A stretch of DNA of 64,000 bases from Antedon mediterranea. Its lineage: Eukaryota > Echinodermata > Crinoidea > Comatulida > Antedonidae. The position numbers were made by a program, and so were the translations under genes. The notes beneath the pieces are model-generated. The model saw nothing but the letters and a program-made list of their open reading frames with translations. It was not told the origin of the DNA and ran no database searches. Location: assembly GCF_964355755.1 (NCBI RefSeq), contig NC_092670.1, forward strand, positions 1,823,001-1,887,000, read 5' to 3'. Shown here piece by piece: positions 1-11,415 of the stretch; position 1 is the stretch's first letter, and the number at the start of each line of letters is the position of its first letter.

Positions 1-1330
1 AGTTGAGATTATTAGAGGGTTAGGTTTAGTTGATAGTTGAGATTATTTAGAGTTTTAGGTTTAGTTGATAGTTGAGATTATTAGAGGGTTAGGTTCAGTT
101 GATAGTTGAGATTATTAGAGGGTTAGGTTTAGTTGATAGTTGAGATTATTTAGAGGGTTAGGTTTAGTTGATAGTTGAGATTATTTAGAGGGTTAGGTTC
201 AGTTCATGGTTGAGATTATTTAGAGGGTTAGGTTCAGTTCATGGTTGAGATTATTTTGAGGGTTAGGTTCAGTTGATAGTTGAGATTATTTAGAGGGTAG
301 GTTCAGTTCGTAGTTGAGATTATTTAGAGGGTTAGGTTCAGTTCGTAGTTTGAGATTATTTAGAGGGTTATGTTCAGTTCATAGATGATTTAGAGGGTTA
401 GGTTCAGTATAGTTGAGATTATTTAGAGGGTTAGGTTCAGTTCATAGTTGGGATTATTTAGAGGGTTAGGTTCAGTTCATAGTTGAGGTTATTTAGAGTT
501 GGTTCAGTTGATAGTTGAGATTATTAGAGGGTTAGGTTCAGTTGATAGTTGAGATTATTTAGAGGTTTAGTAGATACCGTACTTGATATTATTTAGAGGG
601 TTAGGTTTAGTTGATAGTTGAGATTATTTAGAGGGTTAGGTTTAGTTGATAGTTGAGATTATTTAGAGGGGAAGGTTCAGTTCATGGTTGAGATTATTTA
701 GAGGGTTAGGTTCAGTTCATGGTTGAGATTATTTAGAGGGTTAGGTTCAATTTATAGTTGAGATTATTTAGAGGGTTAGGTTCAGTTCGTAGTTGAAATT
801 ATTTAGAGGGTTAGGTTCAGTTCGTAGTTTGAGATTATTTAGAGGGTTAGGTTCAGTTCATAGATGAAATAATTATTTAGAGGGTTAGGTTCAGTATAGT
901 TGAGATTATTTAGAGTTGGTTCAGTTGATAGTTGAGATTATTAGAGGGTTAGGTTCAGTTCGTAGTTGAAATTATTTAGAGGGTTAGGTTCAGTTCGTAG
1001 TTTGAGATTATTTAGAGGGTTAGGTTCAGTTCATAGTTGGGATTATTTAGAGGATTAGGTTCAGTTGATAGTTGAGGTTATTTAGAGTTGGTTCAGTTGA
1101 TAGTTGAGATTATTAGAGTGTTAGGTTCAGTTGATAGTTGAGATTATTAGAGGGTTAGGTTCAGTATAGTTGAGATTATTTAGAGGGTTAGGTTCAGTTC
1201 ATAGTTTAGATTATTCAGGGTTTGGTTCAGTTGATAGTTGAGATTATTAGAGAGGGTAGGTATAGTAGACTGTACAAAAGTTAGTAAAAGGGGTGATTCA
1301 GTTGATATTATTTAGAGGATTGGGTTCAGG
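1..1330. repeat. Degenerate minisatellite, unit about 30-35 bp
   Basis: Some forty degenerate copies of a unit built around GATTATTTAGAGGGTTAGGT run from the window edge to about 1330, where the pattern decays. Copies differ by small substitutions (GATAGTTG, CATGGTTG, CGTAGTTT) and by one-base length changes, so the array is old or unhomogenised. Each unit holds a GGGTTAGG word resembling the telomere repeat, but the array is not a true TTAGGG array. It probably continues left of the window. Confidence 0.95.
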
Positions 1331-1338
1331 TTGATCTA

Positions 1339-1440
1339 AAAGTCAGATATCAGAGTTTTCTAGATCTAGAAAAGTCAGATATCTGAGTTTTCTTGATCTA
1401 AAAAACTCAAATATATCTAAGATCTGAGTTTTCTAGAAAC
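1339..1440. repeat. Palindromic dispersed repeat (TCTAGATCTAGAAAA type)
   Basis: Several overlapping copies of a short palindromic word (TTTTCTAGATCTAGAAAA and variants, with AGATATCTGAG spacers) lie here. The same kind of sequence recurs at 12601-12666, so it is a dispersed repeat or foldback fragment, not a local accident. No coding potential is seen. Confidence 0.6.
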
Positions 1441-4055
1441 CTAAAAAATAACATTCTTTTGTAAAGTGACCATCACCTGTCTCAGTTTTACCATATTTCA
1501 TCACCCTGTTTGTGAGAATGGCCCTACTACCACAGGACACCACCATGTAAGTGTACTGTAATGACAAGCCTCTGCTGTTTGTATTTACATGATAGTTAAA
1601 TAATGTTCGTTATACATGATTTTACAATCATGTTAATAATAATATTTATTAATAATTATTATTAGTTTACATATGGTACTTTCGAAAAGGCAATAATAAA
1701 TTCAAAAGAATACCGGAAACATGTTTTCAGACACAATATTTTCTTCCACACAATTCAATAAGAACATACAGCCTGGTATATTTATTTATTTGATACCCAC
1801 ATTTTTTCCACTAATTTGCATTTAGATATTATGTAAGTGTATATTTAAGAGAAGTAGCAAAACTTAATTTATTTAAAGAGGGGTTCCGGGTTTAAAATGA
1901 ATAGTAAAAAATGTAAAATATATTTGTTTGTCTCTTGAACGGTAAAAGTTTCAATTTATATAAGCGCCCAGTGAAGCAGAACGAAGGCTGTGAAATGACG
2001 CCAGATTACAAGTGCAGCTACGGCAAAATCACACTGTGGTTACAGAATACGAAATTCGTGAAATGGTCAATCTTCCGACGACTCGTTATCATTAACCATA
2101 TCAATTACTTTTGTAAAATTATACTTATCTGATGTGATTTTAGTCGGTCTTCCCATTTATAAAATCAATTTTCTATGAAAATCCATCAAAACAGTGAAAA
2201 ATTAGATAAGTTTGCACTTTACGTTTGCCGATTTTCGCACTGACTTAGGGAAAGCCTTCAAAATCAATGAAGCGTAACGTATACATTCCTGCTGAGCGAG
2301 GAGAGCGAGACGACGATACACGTGCTCTCTCTGCCCATGCCTGGCATCGTCACGTGATAAGCAGATACAGTATACAATACCAAACTGGTCGGGTCGAGTA
2401 TACCCCGTCTATATCACAACATGAACGATGTACAGTATTTGATTGAAGGTCGACTCAACCTACCGGAATGGTATAGATAATATAGCTCGAATGAGAGAGT
2501 TGGAATATTTGTAAACATAAGTACAGTATTGCTAATTTTAACAAGTGTAGCCTATAGTAAAAGGCCTGGTAGTATCAATTCGCATAGGGTCTACTACACT
2601 AGCTAGCTCAATTTTTAACTGGGCCGGATCGGCTAGGCTAGGCTAGGCTAGGTCTCCTTCCTACTACCGGTCTACTTGCTTGATGCAGTATCCGCTTTTT
2701 TGGAGAGTAAACTAGGCCTACTTATTAATTAGACGATCGGGACACCCACCATACGTGCGGACGGCGATCGGACCTTGTTTTGCCTCAATATTTACAGCCG
2801 ATTTTTGTAGAACGTTTTAGGTTTAGATTGTTTAGGAGTTTGGTTGATAGGATGGGTTTGGAATCCACTGAGTTTTGTTATTTATGGGCCAATCGTTTAG
2901 TAATAGGCTAGCTAGGCCCATGAATGATGGCCATCGTGGCATGGAATCCCTAGTCAGAAATGGCTCTCACCCCGGCATGAATAAAATGATTTAGGCTAGG
3001 CCTAGCCTAGTACGTGAAGCCGATATACGATCTGTACTATTAATTCGAGGTATAAAAATAGTATAATTTATGACTCCGTAATCTGTACTAAATTTTGTAT
3101 TTCATTAAATGTCAAATAAATATATGCTACTACTGTTATTATTACACTTTAGGCCTAGCTTAGCAAATCTACAAAAAATGTATTTCACAATGATCGGGTG
3201 GTCGTCGTTTGACAGAGGAGAGAGAACACAACGTACAAGCTTGACGTCGCGAGTTTGGAATCCACTGATGACGAGATTTTGTGAATATCTCATGAATATT
3301 AATGAGCTTCCCTAAGCTGCTGAAAAACAGACTTTCCATGAATTTACCCTAAAATGTATATGAAATTTAATTTTTTTAATTTCTCGTTATTACTTCTTCA
3401 TTCTGACATGTCTATATTGTTATAATATTTTTTATTTAATAAATAAACGATATTTAAAAGCAATTTTAAACCCAGAATCCCCCTTTAATGAGTTGTTTGT
3501 ACTCCTGTCGGTTTTTTTATTCTAATTTTATTAAAATAAAGAAATTAAATATACGCCATAAAGCATCTGAGTATATTGTTTCAGTTTGTTTTCCATTTCA
3601 ATTTATGAACATAAGAGATGAACAACTTATATGGATGGATAACCGTAAGAGCGAAGCTCGTTAGCCGGTCACCCGTTAGTGCAGTGACATTACAGACAAC
3701 ATAAAGACAGGACAAAGGTGCAATACTTAACAAGACATGTGAACACTTGTGTTTGCAACCCCTTGGATAAAATAATATATTCATATAAAGGAGAAAATTA
3801 GATAGTATATTTCTTTTTGATCATAAAATGATAATTTTTAACTTACTTCTGAAGAAGGTTAACATGAAGATTACATATACAGTAGTTATTTTTATTTTTA
3901 CTAGTACATGGTAATAAAATCTGAATATCATCTTTTAGATAAAAAATGTAATAGATTTACATACACACACATATATATGTATATATATATATATGTATAT
4001 TGTTTAAGTAAACTTAAATAATGTTACTCTACTGATTAAATAATATAACATAATA
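1441..4055. other. Intergenic, no gene seen
   Basis: The open frames here are short and show no recognised domain or splice-consistent extension. The stretch 2260-3300 is less AT-rich and includes a run of GGCTA steps near 2630. A first exon or promoter of an unseen gene cannot be excluded. A TA/CA microsatellite lies near 3961-4001. Confidence 0.5.
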
Positions 4056-4643
4056 TTACTGATATGTTGATAATAAACTGTGAATAAATTTCTTCTTAAA
4101 TAAACTTAAGGTACATTGGTTCTTAATAAAATTGCTTATATCATTCCACAATATAGGTCCTTGCCGTTTAATGGTATTCATTCCCAGGTCTGTTCTGAAA
4201 TTATGCGGACGCAAATCATTTAATGTTCTTGTATTATGACAATGTGTTTCTTTTACCCTAGCCCAAAAAGTATTGAAATTACTTGGTAGATTATTATTAA
4301 CAAAATTAAACATAAAAATTGCTTTTTGTAATTTATGAATATCATAGATTGTTAAAGTTTTTAATTTTAAACATAAGGGTGCAGTATGGGCCAGCCAGGA
4401 TGAGTTTGTACAGAGTCTAATTATTTTCTTTTGTTTTAAATGAATGGTTTTCAAATTGCAGTTGTTTGCATCTGCCCAAATAAGATTACAATAATATAAG
4501 TATGGGAGAACTAATGTGCGATATAAAGAAAATAAAATATTCGGTGCGAGAGCATGTTTTAGTCTAAATAAAATGCCATTGTAGGGTATATAGTATATAA
4601 AATTACATAGGGAGAACTGATAAGACCTTTTGTTTGAAATCAA
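4056..4643 (-). pseudogene. Non-LTR retrotransposon fragment, C-terminal part of reverse transcriptase ORF
   Basis: A 195-residue open frame has the look of the region after the reverse-transcriptase palm in jockey/CR1-like LINEs. It contains the typical stretch LFSLYRTLVLPYLYYCNLIW near residues 38-57, then the usual helical, basic tail ending near the stop. The catalytic palm with its DD motif and the endonuclease domain are absent, so this is a 5'-truncated copy. No intact partner lies nearby. The family assignment rests on general resemblance only. Confidence 0.7.
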
Positions 4644-4918
4644 GTGAAACCCCTATAGCCGAGTTGTTGAGTAAGCTGGCAGGAATAACTGTGACTACCA
4701 CGGTGACGTTAGGACCCTGGGATACTTCTGCCCATGTTGCAAGCCGTCTAAAACATCTTCTTTCTTAGGCCGAAACGGCCCACTCTGTCGCGGAAGTTAG
4801 TTTCAAAAGATGTTTAAACTAAATAATGTATTAATTATACCAATTAGGATGGTATTTATTTGAATAAACGCCTCCCCAATAAAACATCACTTGAATAATA
4901 ATCGCATTTTGTATTATA
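4644..4918. other. Short spacer, no gene seen
   Basis: This spacer lies between the LINE fragment and the LTR element. A weakly tRNA-like promoter word (TAGCCGAGTTGTTGAG near 4658) occurs but no tRNA fold is visible. The AT-rich right end forms the left target site of the LTR element. Confidence 0.4.
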
Positions 4919-4922
4919 TTTA

Positions 4923-5584
4923 TGTCGTGGTCCGAACAAATAAAGAGGAGAAAACACTTGGTTTCTTTCCTTCAGTGCGATTTTATTAGTTTCGTATATA
5001 TTGTACTTCAACATCAAATTATTACATAGACATAAGTCATTTCAGGTACAAGAATTCGAGATTCAAGATATAAGATTCAAGCCCTGCAAAATACGAATAA
5101 CAAATAACAATTGCCACTGTATCTAACAGTCAATTATAACAATAAGTAATAATGTAATAATTCACAACACTAATACAACAACGAACAATCACAATATAAT
5201 AGTACCTCAAGTTATCAACACCAACGTATGTATGACACAGCATCAACTCGTGATAACAAGATAACAACTCCTGATTATTATACTTCCGACTGAGCAAAAC
5301 TAAGATAAATATTGTAAATGCAAGTTTCATTAATCGTAAGCATGATTATAGTTAACATATGGTAAATCAGTTGCTTATACATAAAAGTTAAGCTTAGTAC
5401 TTACAAAATAAGAACATATCAATAGCTTAAACAAACTCTCAACCAAAACTGTAGTAACATAGCGAGAGCCAACAAAACGAACAAAAGACCCGCTCTGCTT
5501 ACGCACGGTCTTTTATCACACAGTGTCACCTGTATTCCAATTACAGAATGACTACGCAGCGCCCTCAATACTCAATTCATCACA
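4923..5584 (-). repeat. 3' LTR of the gypsy element
   Basis: This 662-bp terminal repeat is nearly identical to 10754-11415. In element orientation it begins TGTGATGAATTG and ends CCACGACA. It carries the same 66-codon chance open frame as its partner. It is the downstream LTR because gag-pol is read on the minus strand. Confidence 0.95.
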
Positions 5585-5597
5585 TCTTCCCCGCCCG
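5585..5597 (-). other. Polypurine tract next to 3' LTR
   Basis: Read on the minus strand, GGGCGGGGAAGA directly abuts the TG start of the 3' LTR, the position expected for the plus-strand primer in reverse transcription. Confidence 0.75.
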
Positions 5598-5654
5598 GAA
5601 GTACTTTTGCCCCCAAAAGTAAAGTTTCAATAAAAAAAAATGCAATAGCCATAT

Positions 5655-6500
5655 TTATTTGTTTAGAACAGAAATTGGAAGTCTATGAGGATTACTATTA
5701 ATACCCTTAGTGGAACGGGTTGACCTTCTCGGAGGAGAACGGACACTTTGTGTATTCCCACAATGGAATCTAATGTCCTCTAAATCATCCGAATTATCAG
5801 AGTCACTTAATACTTCGGATTGAAATGGTAGGCCCAAGGAATCATCTACTAACGAATGACCAACTGGATACAATGTATCTTCTTCATTGGATGGGTCTAG
5901 AACAAGTTTCCGTCTATTCACATACTTAAGTTCACCACCCCTTACTGGCCTAATACCAAACACATCATCTGTAGAATTAATTGACTCAATTATATAAGAA
6001 GAATCATGAAATTTATCAACAAGTTTATGACGTGAAGTAAAGGATTCCCTCCTAAGCAATACACAATCACCGATTTTAAGACACTCAACAGGCATCTTAA
6101 CAACATGCCTCTTTTCTTCACGAATTGCTACAGCCTTCAATCTGGACAATGTTATCTCATAAGCTCTTTTCATAAAATAAATAAACAATGTGACTAATTA
6201 ACTCAGGCCATCTTCTACGTTCTTTAGGATCCAGAGATCGTAACAATCCACATAAAGACTTATTAAATCGTTCACATTGTCCGTTTCCAGAAGGGTATAA
6301 CTAGTAGTACGAGATTTGCTAATACCATATAACTTACATATCTCACGAATTACGTTGTTCTCAAATGATTTACCCTGATCAGAATGTAACCGATCAGGAA
6401 CACCATAATGTACAAACCACGAATCCCTTAACACATTAGCAACAGTGATTGCTGTTTGATTTTTACATGGAACAGCCAAAGAAAATTTACAAAAAAACAT
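5655..6500 (-). pseudogene. Broken 3' part of pol: integrase core remnant and C-terminal region
   Basis: Two frames continue the integrase after the long gag-pol frame stops. The first (6198-6500) has core features including a GVPDRLHSDQGKSFENN stretch with the second catalytic Asp, then shifts out of frame. The second (5655-6188) carries the C-terminal part with an SH3-like basic region and an acidic tail. Between them the usual stretch after the catalytic Glu seems shortened, by roughly a hundred residues by comparison with typical gypsy integrases. The integrase is therefore interrupted by at least two frame changes and probably one deletion, or by assembly errors. Confidence 0.8.
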
Positions 6501-9500
6501 CGGTCATAACCAGAACATCTTCATAACCCCCCTTACCCCGATCTAATTTTAAGAAATCCAAAGCCAAAATCTCCTGAGGACGGAAAGCCAGTAAGTGTCG
6601 AAGTGGTGGTTTAACAGTAGGAGAGGGTAATTTGCTACGCACACAACGACCACAGCGAGAAATGTAAAGTCTTACTTCATTATTCATCCCCGGCCAATAA
6701 CAACGCCGTCTTAACAAGGACAAAGTTCGATAAACCCCCTGATGCGCCCACTTATCATGACAAAGCTCAATTAAAGTTGAACGCAAATTACGTGGAACTA
6801 GTAATTGTCTGAATGAAATAACAATAGGATCTTTTACTTGCCGATACAAAACACCATTAAATTCAACATAATTGGACCACTCATGCAACCAACCAGATAC
6901 ACACTCCGCTTCTAGACGCCCATCCTTTTCCCTACACCATCCAGCCTTCCATAGTTTCCAAACTTCACCTAGCTCATCATCTTTCTGCTGCATATCTGTA
7001 AGTTGCTGAAATGTATAACTTGGTAAAACAGAAGGAATAGACTTAGTTTCCAGAAGGGACTTTGCCATTGAAACTGAATTATCTGAATTTTGGATATCAA
7101 CAATAGCAGTACGAACATGTACCAACAAGCAACAAGCAACAGCCGCCAATGCTTCTTTATTTACACTCTCTTCTTCGAACGGATATCTGCTTAAAGTATC
7201 CGCACACTTATTGTTTGAACCCGGTTTATACTTTATTTCTATGTTAAACATTGCAAGCTGAGCAACCCACCTTAACTCAGTCGCTCCTAACTTAGCAGTT
7301 TGCAAATATGCTAAAGGATTGTTATCCGTGTAAACTATAGCTTTAGTACTCTGAATGTAAGAACCAAATTTATCAACAACGGCCCATTTTAAACCCAATA
7401 ATTCCAATTTGAAACTAGATAGTCCAGCATAGCTTTTCTCTGATCCACGTAACCCACGACTTGCATACGCAATAGGATGAAGAATCTGGTTATCGTCCCG
7501 CTGAGACAAACATGCCCCTATCCCATTACCACTAGAATCCACCTCAATAATGAACTCTCTATCAAAAATAGGATAAGCTAACACAGGTGGAGTCACTAAA
7601 CTTTTCTTAAGACTTTCAAATGCAATTTGTTGTGGTAAACCCCAATGAAATGTACTTATTTTGTTTTTACCGACTCCAGCACGACCATTCCCCGCCCGAG
7701 ATGCTGCCATATGGGTAATATTATGGAGCGGCGATGCAATCTTAGCGAAATTCGGGACGAACCTCCGATAATACGAGGCAAGTCCAAGGAAGGACTTAAC
7801 CTCAGTAACATTTTTTGGAACAGGCCACGAAACGACTTTATCAGTCTTACCTACATCAACAGAAACACCTTTACTCGAAATGACATGACCCAGATAAGCG
7901 ACTTCTTCCCTAAACAAATCACATTTTCTTCCTTTCACCTTTAACCCATACCTCGCTAACCTACTAAACACCTTATCTAGGCGATTCAAATGTTCATCAA
8001 ACGTAGCTGAAAAGATAAGAATATCATCAAGATATAAAACAACTTCAGAGAGATTCAAGTCACCCAGTACATACTCCATTACGCGTTGGAACGTGCTTGG
8101 ACTGTTCGTAAGACCCTGTGGCATCCGCAAAAACTCGTACAATCCCCACGGCACCCGGAACGCTGTTTTACCAATAGAATCATCAGCCATGATTATTTGA
8201 AAAAACCCATGTGCCAAATCAAGGGTTGAAAACCAACGAGAACCGGTTAAAACGTCAAGTACCTCATCAATTCTAGGTAAGGGAAATGAGTCTTTCATAG
8301 TACGCCCATTCAATTTGCGATAATCTATGCACAAACGCAAAGAATTATCCTTTTTCTGAACCAAAACGATGGGACTGGCGTAATCACTTTTTGAAGGCCT
8401 AATAATACCCTGATTTAGCATTTCTTGTAGCATTGCTTTAACTTCTTTAATATTATTAGGATGGACTCTACGATATGGCAATCTAATAGGTACATTGTTA
8501 CTAATTAATGAAATTGAGTGAGGTATCACATCGCACTTCCCAACATCATAGGGACCTGTAGAGAAAACATGTTTGTAATTATTTAACAGCAACAAAACTT
8601 TGCACTCCTTATCTCTAGGTAAGCCTTTCAATAGTAAACCCGGAGGACAGACCAACTCAGATTCTGCAACAATGCTACGTTTATGAGACGGATAATTACC
8701 ATCAACCAGCTCAGAACCGTTGGAACACACATTATCCGGTGGCAAAACACTTGAACACACATTGACTTCATGTAACTTATCACAAGCCACTGGAACAGCT
8801 GTATTAAAGTGCTTTAAAGAAACAAAAATTTGGGATTGCTCATCATTAACTCTCAAGACTACCTCAGCCCTACCAGTACAAGGCGAAGCTGTTTTCGCAC
8901 CAACTACCTTACCCAAGGTTTCCAGAATTCTCGGATCATCTTGAATATAACGTAAAATATTACATCCTGTCAAAATTGGATAAGAAACATTGTTATTACA
9001 TGCACTATCAGAAACAATGAGAAAACTACCCAACAAATTGTGCCCTAATATTTCAATTGGAACTTCAACATAGCCCTCAATCGGAACTTCAACACCACAG
9101 ACGCCAATCACATTGGTAAATAACTTGTCTGCACTGTGTAAACCACCCAGCTCAGATTTTAGAATTCTGTGATAAATTGAAGAAGGAATGATAGATGCTT
9201 CCGCTCCTGTGTCAAGAACTGAACCCAATTCAACTGAACCAAACTTTATAACAGCACAAGGGCTTTGGGCAACTAAACGGCTAAGCAAAGAGGATTCCGA
9301 GGGCTCTCGTAAATCATTAGGGGGAATAATTTTATCTTCCACAGAAACAACCGGAATTTGAACAGAACCTAGATTATGATTATCTGTAGATGGTTCGGGC
9401 TTTGACTTCCTAACTCTACTTGGACATTTTGCAGCAAAGTGGCCGACCTTTTTACATTCCCAGCAGAGACCTGGAGGCATTTCACAATTATCTCTATTAT

Positions 9501-10380
9501 GACCAAATTGTCCACAATTAAAACAACGACGGGGCCCACTTCTATTAAAAGAATTATTAGTAGTATTTTGGGAAAACTTACATAAACTCTGTTGAAGTTG
9601 ATCTAGCTGTTGTTTAAGAACCTTTAACTCCTTTTTAATTTCACAATTTTCAGATTGGTTTGAATAAGAATTTGTTGGAAAATCTACACCCTGAACTTTC
9701 GGTCTATAACCCCGTGATGTCTCGCCTTTAAACAATTCAAGAACTTCCTCCCTCATTTCCATAAAGGATTTACCCCTAGACGCCAATTCAATTCTGCGCA
9801 TTTCACGCCTAACGAGTGGATCCCGTACCCCTTCTACCAATCTCTGTTTGAGTGTGGAGTCCTGTAAATGTTTGAGAGCATTCTGTTCATTGGGGAAAGA
9901 AGCTTCCAATAATCGCGAATAAATTTTCATTAACTCTAAACTATATTCGGCCACACTTTCATAATCCAACTGATTACGAGAATAAAACAAAGTATTTAAA
10001 GCCGATACGGATTCATCTGGAGAAAAGGTAGTCTGTAACACTTGAATGGCCTTTTTAACATTTTTGCCTTTACCCAATATGGACATTTGGTAATGTACTT
10101 CGTCTTTAGCCGATCCCCCCAAGTGACTTACTAGGGCATCATATTTTACGTCCCCACCTAGATTATAATGTGTACAATATGTCTCAAAATCTTCGAGCCA
10201 TTCCCGCAACGTGACATCCCCAGGGGATTTTGGACGACCCCTAAATTTAGCCAACTTAATAGGAGGAGGAACTTTTTGAACACCCACACCTTTCAACACA
10301 TCAGTAAGCGCAGCAATCATACTATTAATTCCTGTGGTCTCAGTATCGGGTTTCTCAGCTTTCGCCATATTAATATACAC
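6487..10380 (-). CDS. Gag-Pol polyprotein of the gypsy element (to start of integrase core)
   Basis: The frame is 1297 residues. Gag occupies the N-terminal third and ends in two CCHC zinc knuckles (CFNCGQFGHNRDNC and CWECKKVGHFAAKC, about residues 285-320). An aspartic protease motif LDTGAEASII lies near 388. Reverse transcriptase follows with the catalytic YLDD near 780, then RNase H (first Asp near 947). The integrase zinc-binding HHCC module is near 1190-1245. The frame stops just inside the integrase core. Gag and Pol share one frame with no slippage site, as in some gypsy lineages. An alternative start is Met at 10368. The frame is intact apart from its 3' end, which fits a recent insertion. 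Confidence 0.93.
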   Translation of the reverse strand: MYINMAKAEKPDTETTGINSMIAALTDVLKGVGVQKVPPPIKLAKFRGRPKSPGDVTLREWLEDFETYCTHYNLGGDVKYDALVSHLGGSAKDEVHYQMSILGKGKNVKKAIQVLQTTFSPDESVSALNTLFYSRNQLDYESVAEYSLELMKIYSRLLEASFPNEQNALKHLQDSTLKQRLVEGVRDPLVRREMRRIELASRGKSFMEMREEVLELFKGETSRGYRPKVQGVDFPTNSYSNQSENCEIKKELKVLKQQLDQLQQSLCKFSQNTTNNSFNRSGPRRCFNCGQFGHNRDNCEMPPGLCWECKKVGHFAAKCPSRVRKSKPEPSTDNHNLGSVQIPVVSVEDKIIPPNDLREPSESSLLSRLVAQSPCAVIKFGSVELGSVLDTGAEASIIPSSIYHRILKSELGGLHSADKLFTNVIGVCGVEVPIEGYVEVPIEILGHNLLGSFLIVSDSACNNNVSYPILTGCNILRYIQDDPRILETLGKVVGAKTASPCTGRAEVVLRVNDEQSQIFVSLKHFNTAVPVACDKLHEVNVCSSVLPPDNVCSNGSELVDGNYPSHKRSIVAESELVCPPGLLLKGLPRDKECKVLLLLNNYKHVFSTGPYDVGKCDVIPHSISLISNNVPIRLPYRRVHPNNIKEVKAMLQEMLNQGIIRPSKSDYASPIVLVQKKDNSLRLCIDYRKLNGRTMKDSFPLPRIDEVLDVLTGSRWFSTLDLAHGFFQIIMADDSIGKTAFRVPWGLYEFLRMPQGLTNSPSTFQRVMEYVLGDLNLSEVVLYLDDILIFSATFDEHLNRLDKVFSRLARYGLKVKGRKCDLFREEVAYLGHVISSKGVSVDVGKTDKVVSWPVPKNVTEVKSFLGLASYYRRFVPNFAKIASPLHNITHMAASRAGNGRAGVGKNKISTFHWGLPQQIAFESLKKSLVTPPVLAYPIFDREFIIEVDSSGNGIGACLSQRDDNQILHPIAYASRGLRGSEKSYAGLSSFKLELLGLKWAVVDKFGSYIQSTKAIVYTDNNPLAYLQTAKLGATELRWVAQLAMFNIEIKYKPGSNNKCADTLSRYPFEEESVNKEALAAVACCLLVHVRTAIVDIQNSDNSVSMAKSLLETKSIPSVLPSYTFQQLTDMQQKDDELGEVWKLWKAGWCREKDGRLEAECVSGWLHEWSNYVEFNGVLYRQVKDPIVISFRQLLVPRNLRSTLIELCHDKWAHQGVYRTLSLLRRRCYWPGMNNEVRLYISRCGRCVRSKLPSPTVKPPLRHLLAFRPQEILALDFLKLDRGKGGYEDVLVMTDVFL

Positions 10381-10730
10381 AGATGATATAACGAGTTTAA
10401 ATCAAGAATATACGAACAATGATCATTCATAAACCAATCTATAAGGTACTATATAAACAATTGATCACAGATAACATATCAACAATATATTTTAACAGAT
10501 CCACACTTTTCAATGATTATAATTCCAAGCAAGAGTATTGTATGTCACACATGTCACACCAATTATTAGAATTATCAATTTAAATTATATGGTCAACTTC
10601 CCAAATGTTAAATTATAATCTACACATTCATATATAAGTATCAATGTTCTTATCTTCTTATCTCCATTCATAACTTGAGAGCCTAGATTCCGGTAACTGG
10701 TCCTCTTCGATCTTGATGCTTGATGCTTGG

Positions 10731-10752
10731 TACCCTGCTCGCAGCGCCAAGT
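10731..10752 (-). other. Putative tRNA primer-binding site
   Basis: Immediately inside the 5' LTR (minus-strand reading) is TTGGCGCTGCGAGCAGGG. Starting with TGG right after the LTR is the usual layout for a site complementary to a tRNA 3' CCA end. I cannot name the tRNA without a search. Confidence 0.6.
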
Positions 10753-10753
10753 T

Positions 10754-11415
10754 TGTCGTGGTCCGAACAAATAAAGAGGAGAAAACACTTGGTTTCTTTC
10801 CTTCAGTGCGATTTTATTAGTTTCGTATATATTGTACTTCAACATCAAATTATTACATAGACATAAGTCATTTCAGGTACAAGAATTCGAGATTCAAGAT
10901 ATAAGATTCAAGCCCTGCAAAATACGAATAACAAATAACAATTGCCACTGTATCTAACAGTCAATTATAACAATAAGTAATAATGTAATAATTCACAACA
11001 CTAATACAACAACGAACAATCACAATATAATAGTACCTCAAGTTATCAACACCAACGTATGTATGACACAGCATCAACTCGTGATAACAAGATAACAACT
11101 CCTGATTATTATACTTCCGACTGAGCAAAACTAAGATAAATATTGTAAATGCAAGTTTCATTAATCGTAAGCATGATTATAGTTAACATATGGTAAATCA
11201 GTTGCTTATATATACAAGTTAAGCTTAGTACTTACAAAATAAGAACATATCAATAGCTTAAACAAACTCTCAACCAAAACTGTAGTAACATAGCGAGAGC
11301 CAACAAAACGAACAAAAGACCCGCTCTGCTTACGCACGGTCTTTTATCACACAGTGTCAGCTGTATTCCAATTACAGAATGACTACGCAGCGCCCTCAAT
11401 ACTCAATTCATCACA
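10754..11415 (-). repeat. 5' LTR of the gypsy element
   Basis: This 662-bp terminal repeat partners 4923-5584 with only a few mismatches seen. It should contain the element's promoter, although no TATA box stands out clearly. Its outer edge is followed by TTTA, the right copy of the target duplication. Confidence 0.95.

Larger units (their letters stand above)
4923..11415 (-). mobile_element. Ty3/gypsy LTR retrotransposon, young but integrase-damaged
   Basis: A complete LTR element lies on the minus strand with 662-bp LTRs at both ends, each starting TG and ending CA. It is flanked by a 4-bp duplication TTTA (4919-4922 and 11416-11419), possibly 5 bp (ATTTA). I see three differences between the LTRs (at 5380, 5384 and 5529 of the left copy), so the insertion is recent. 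Inside are a putative primer-binding site next to the 5' LTR, one long gag-pol frame in the order gag, protease, RT, RNase H, integrase (the gypsy order), and a purine tract next to the 3' LTR. Frame breaks and a likely deletion in the integrase core imply the copy cannot move on its own. Confidence 0.95.

Noticed and set aside
1935-2132. 65-codon plus-strand frame
   Set aside because: No ATG start, no domain, no splice-consistent partner exon.
5130-5330. 66-codon frame identical to 10961-11161
   Set aside because: Both lie at the same place in the two LTRs, so the identity reflects LTR duplication and not a conserved gene.
7645-7944. Plus-strand open frame inside gag-pol
   Set aside because: Antisense shadow of the polyprotein with no recognisable domain.
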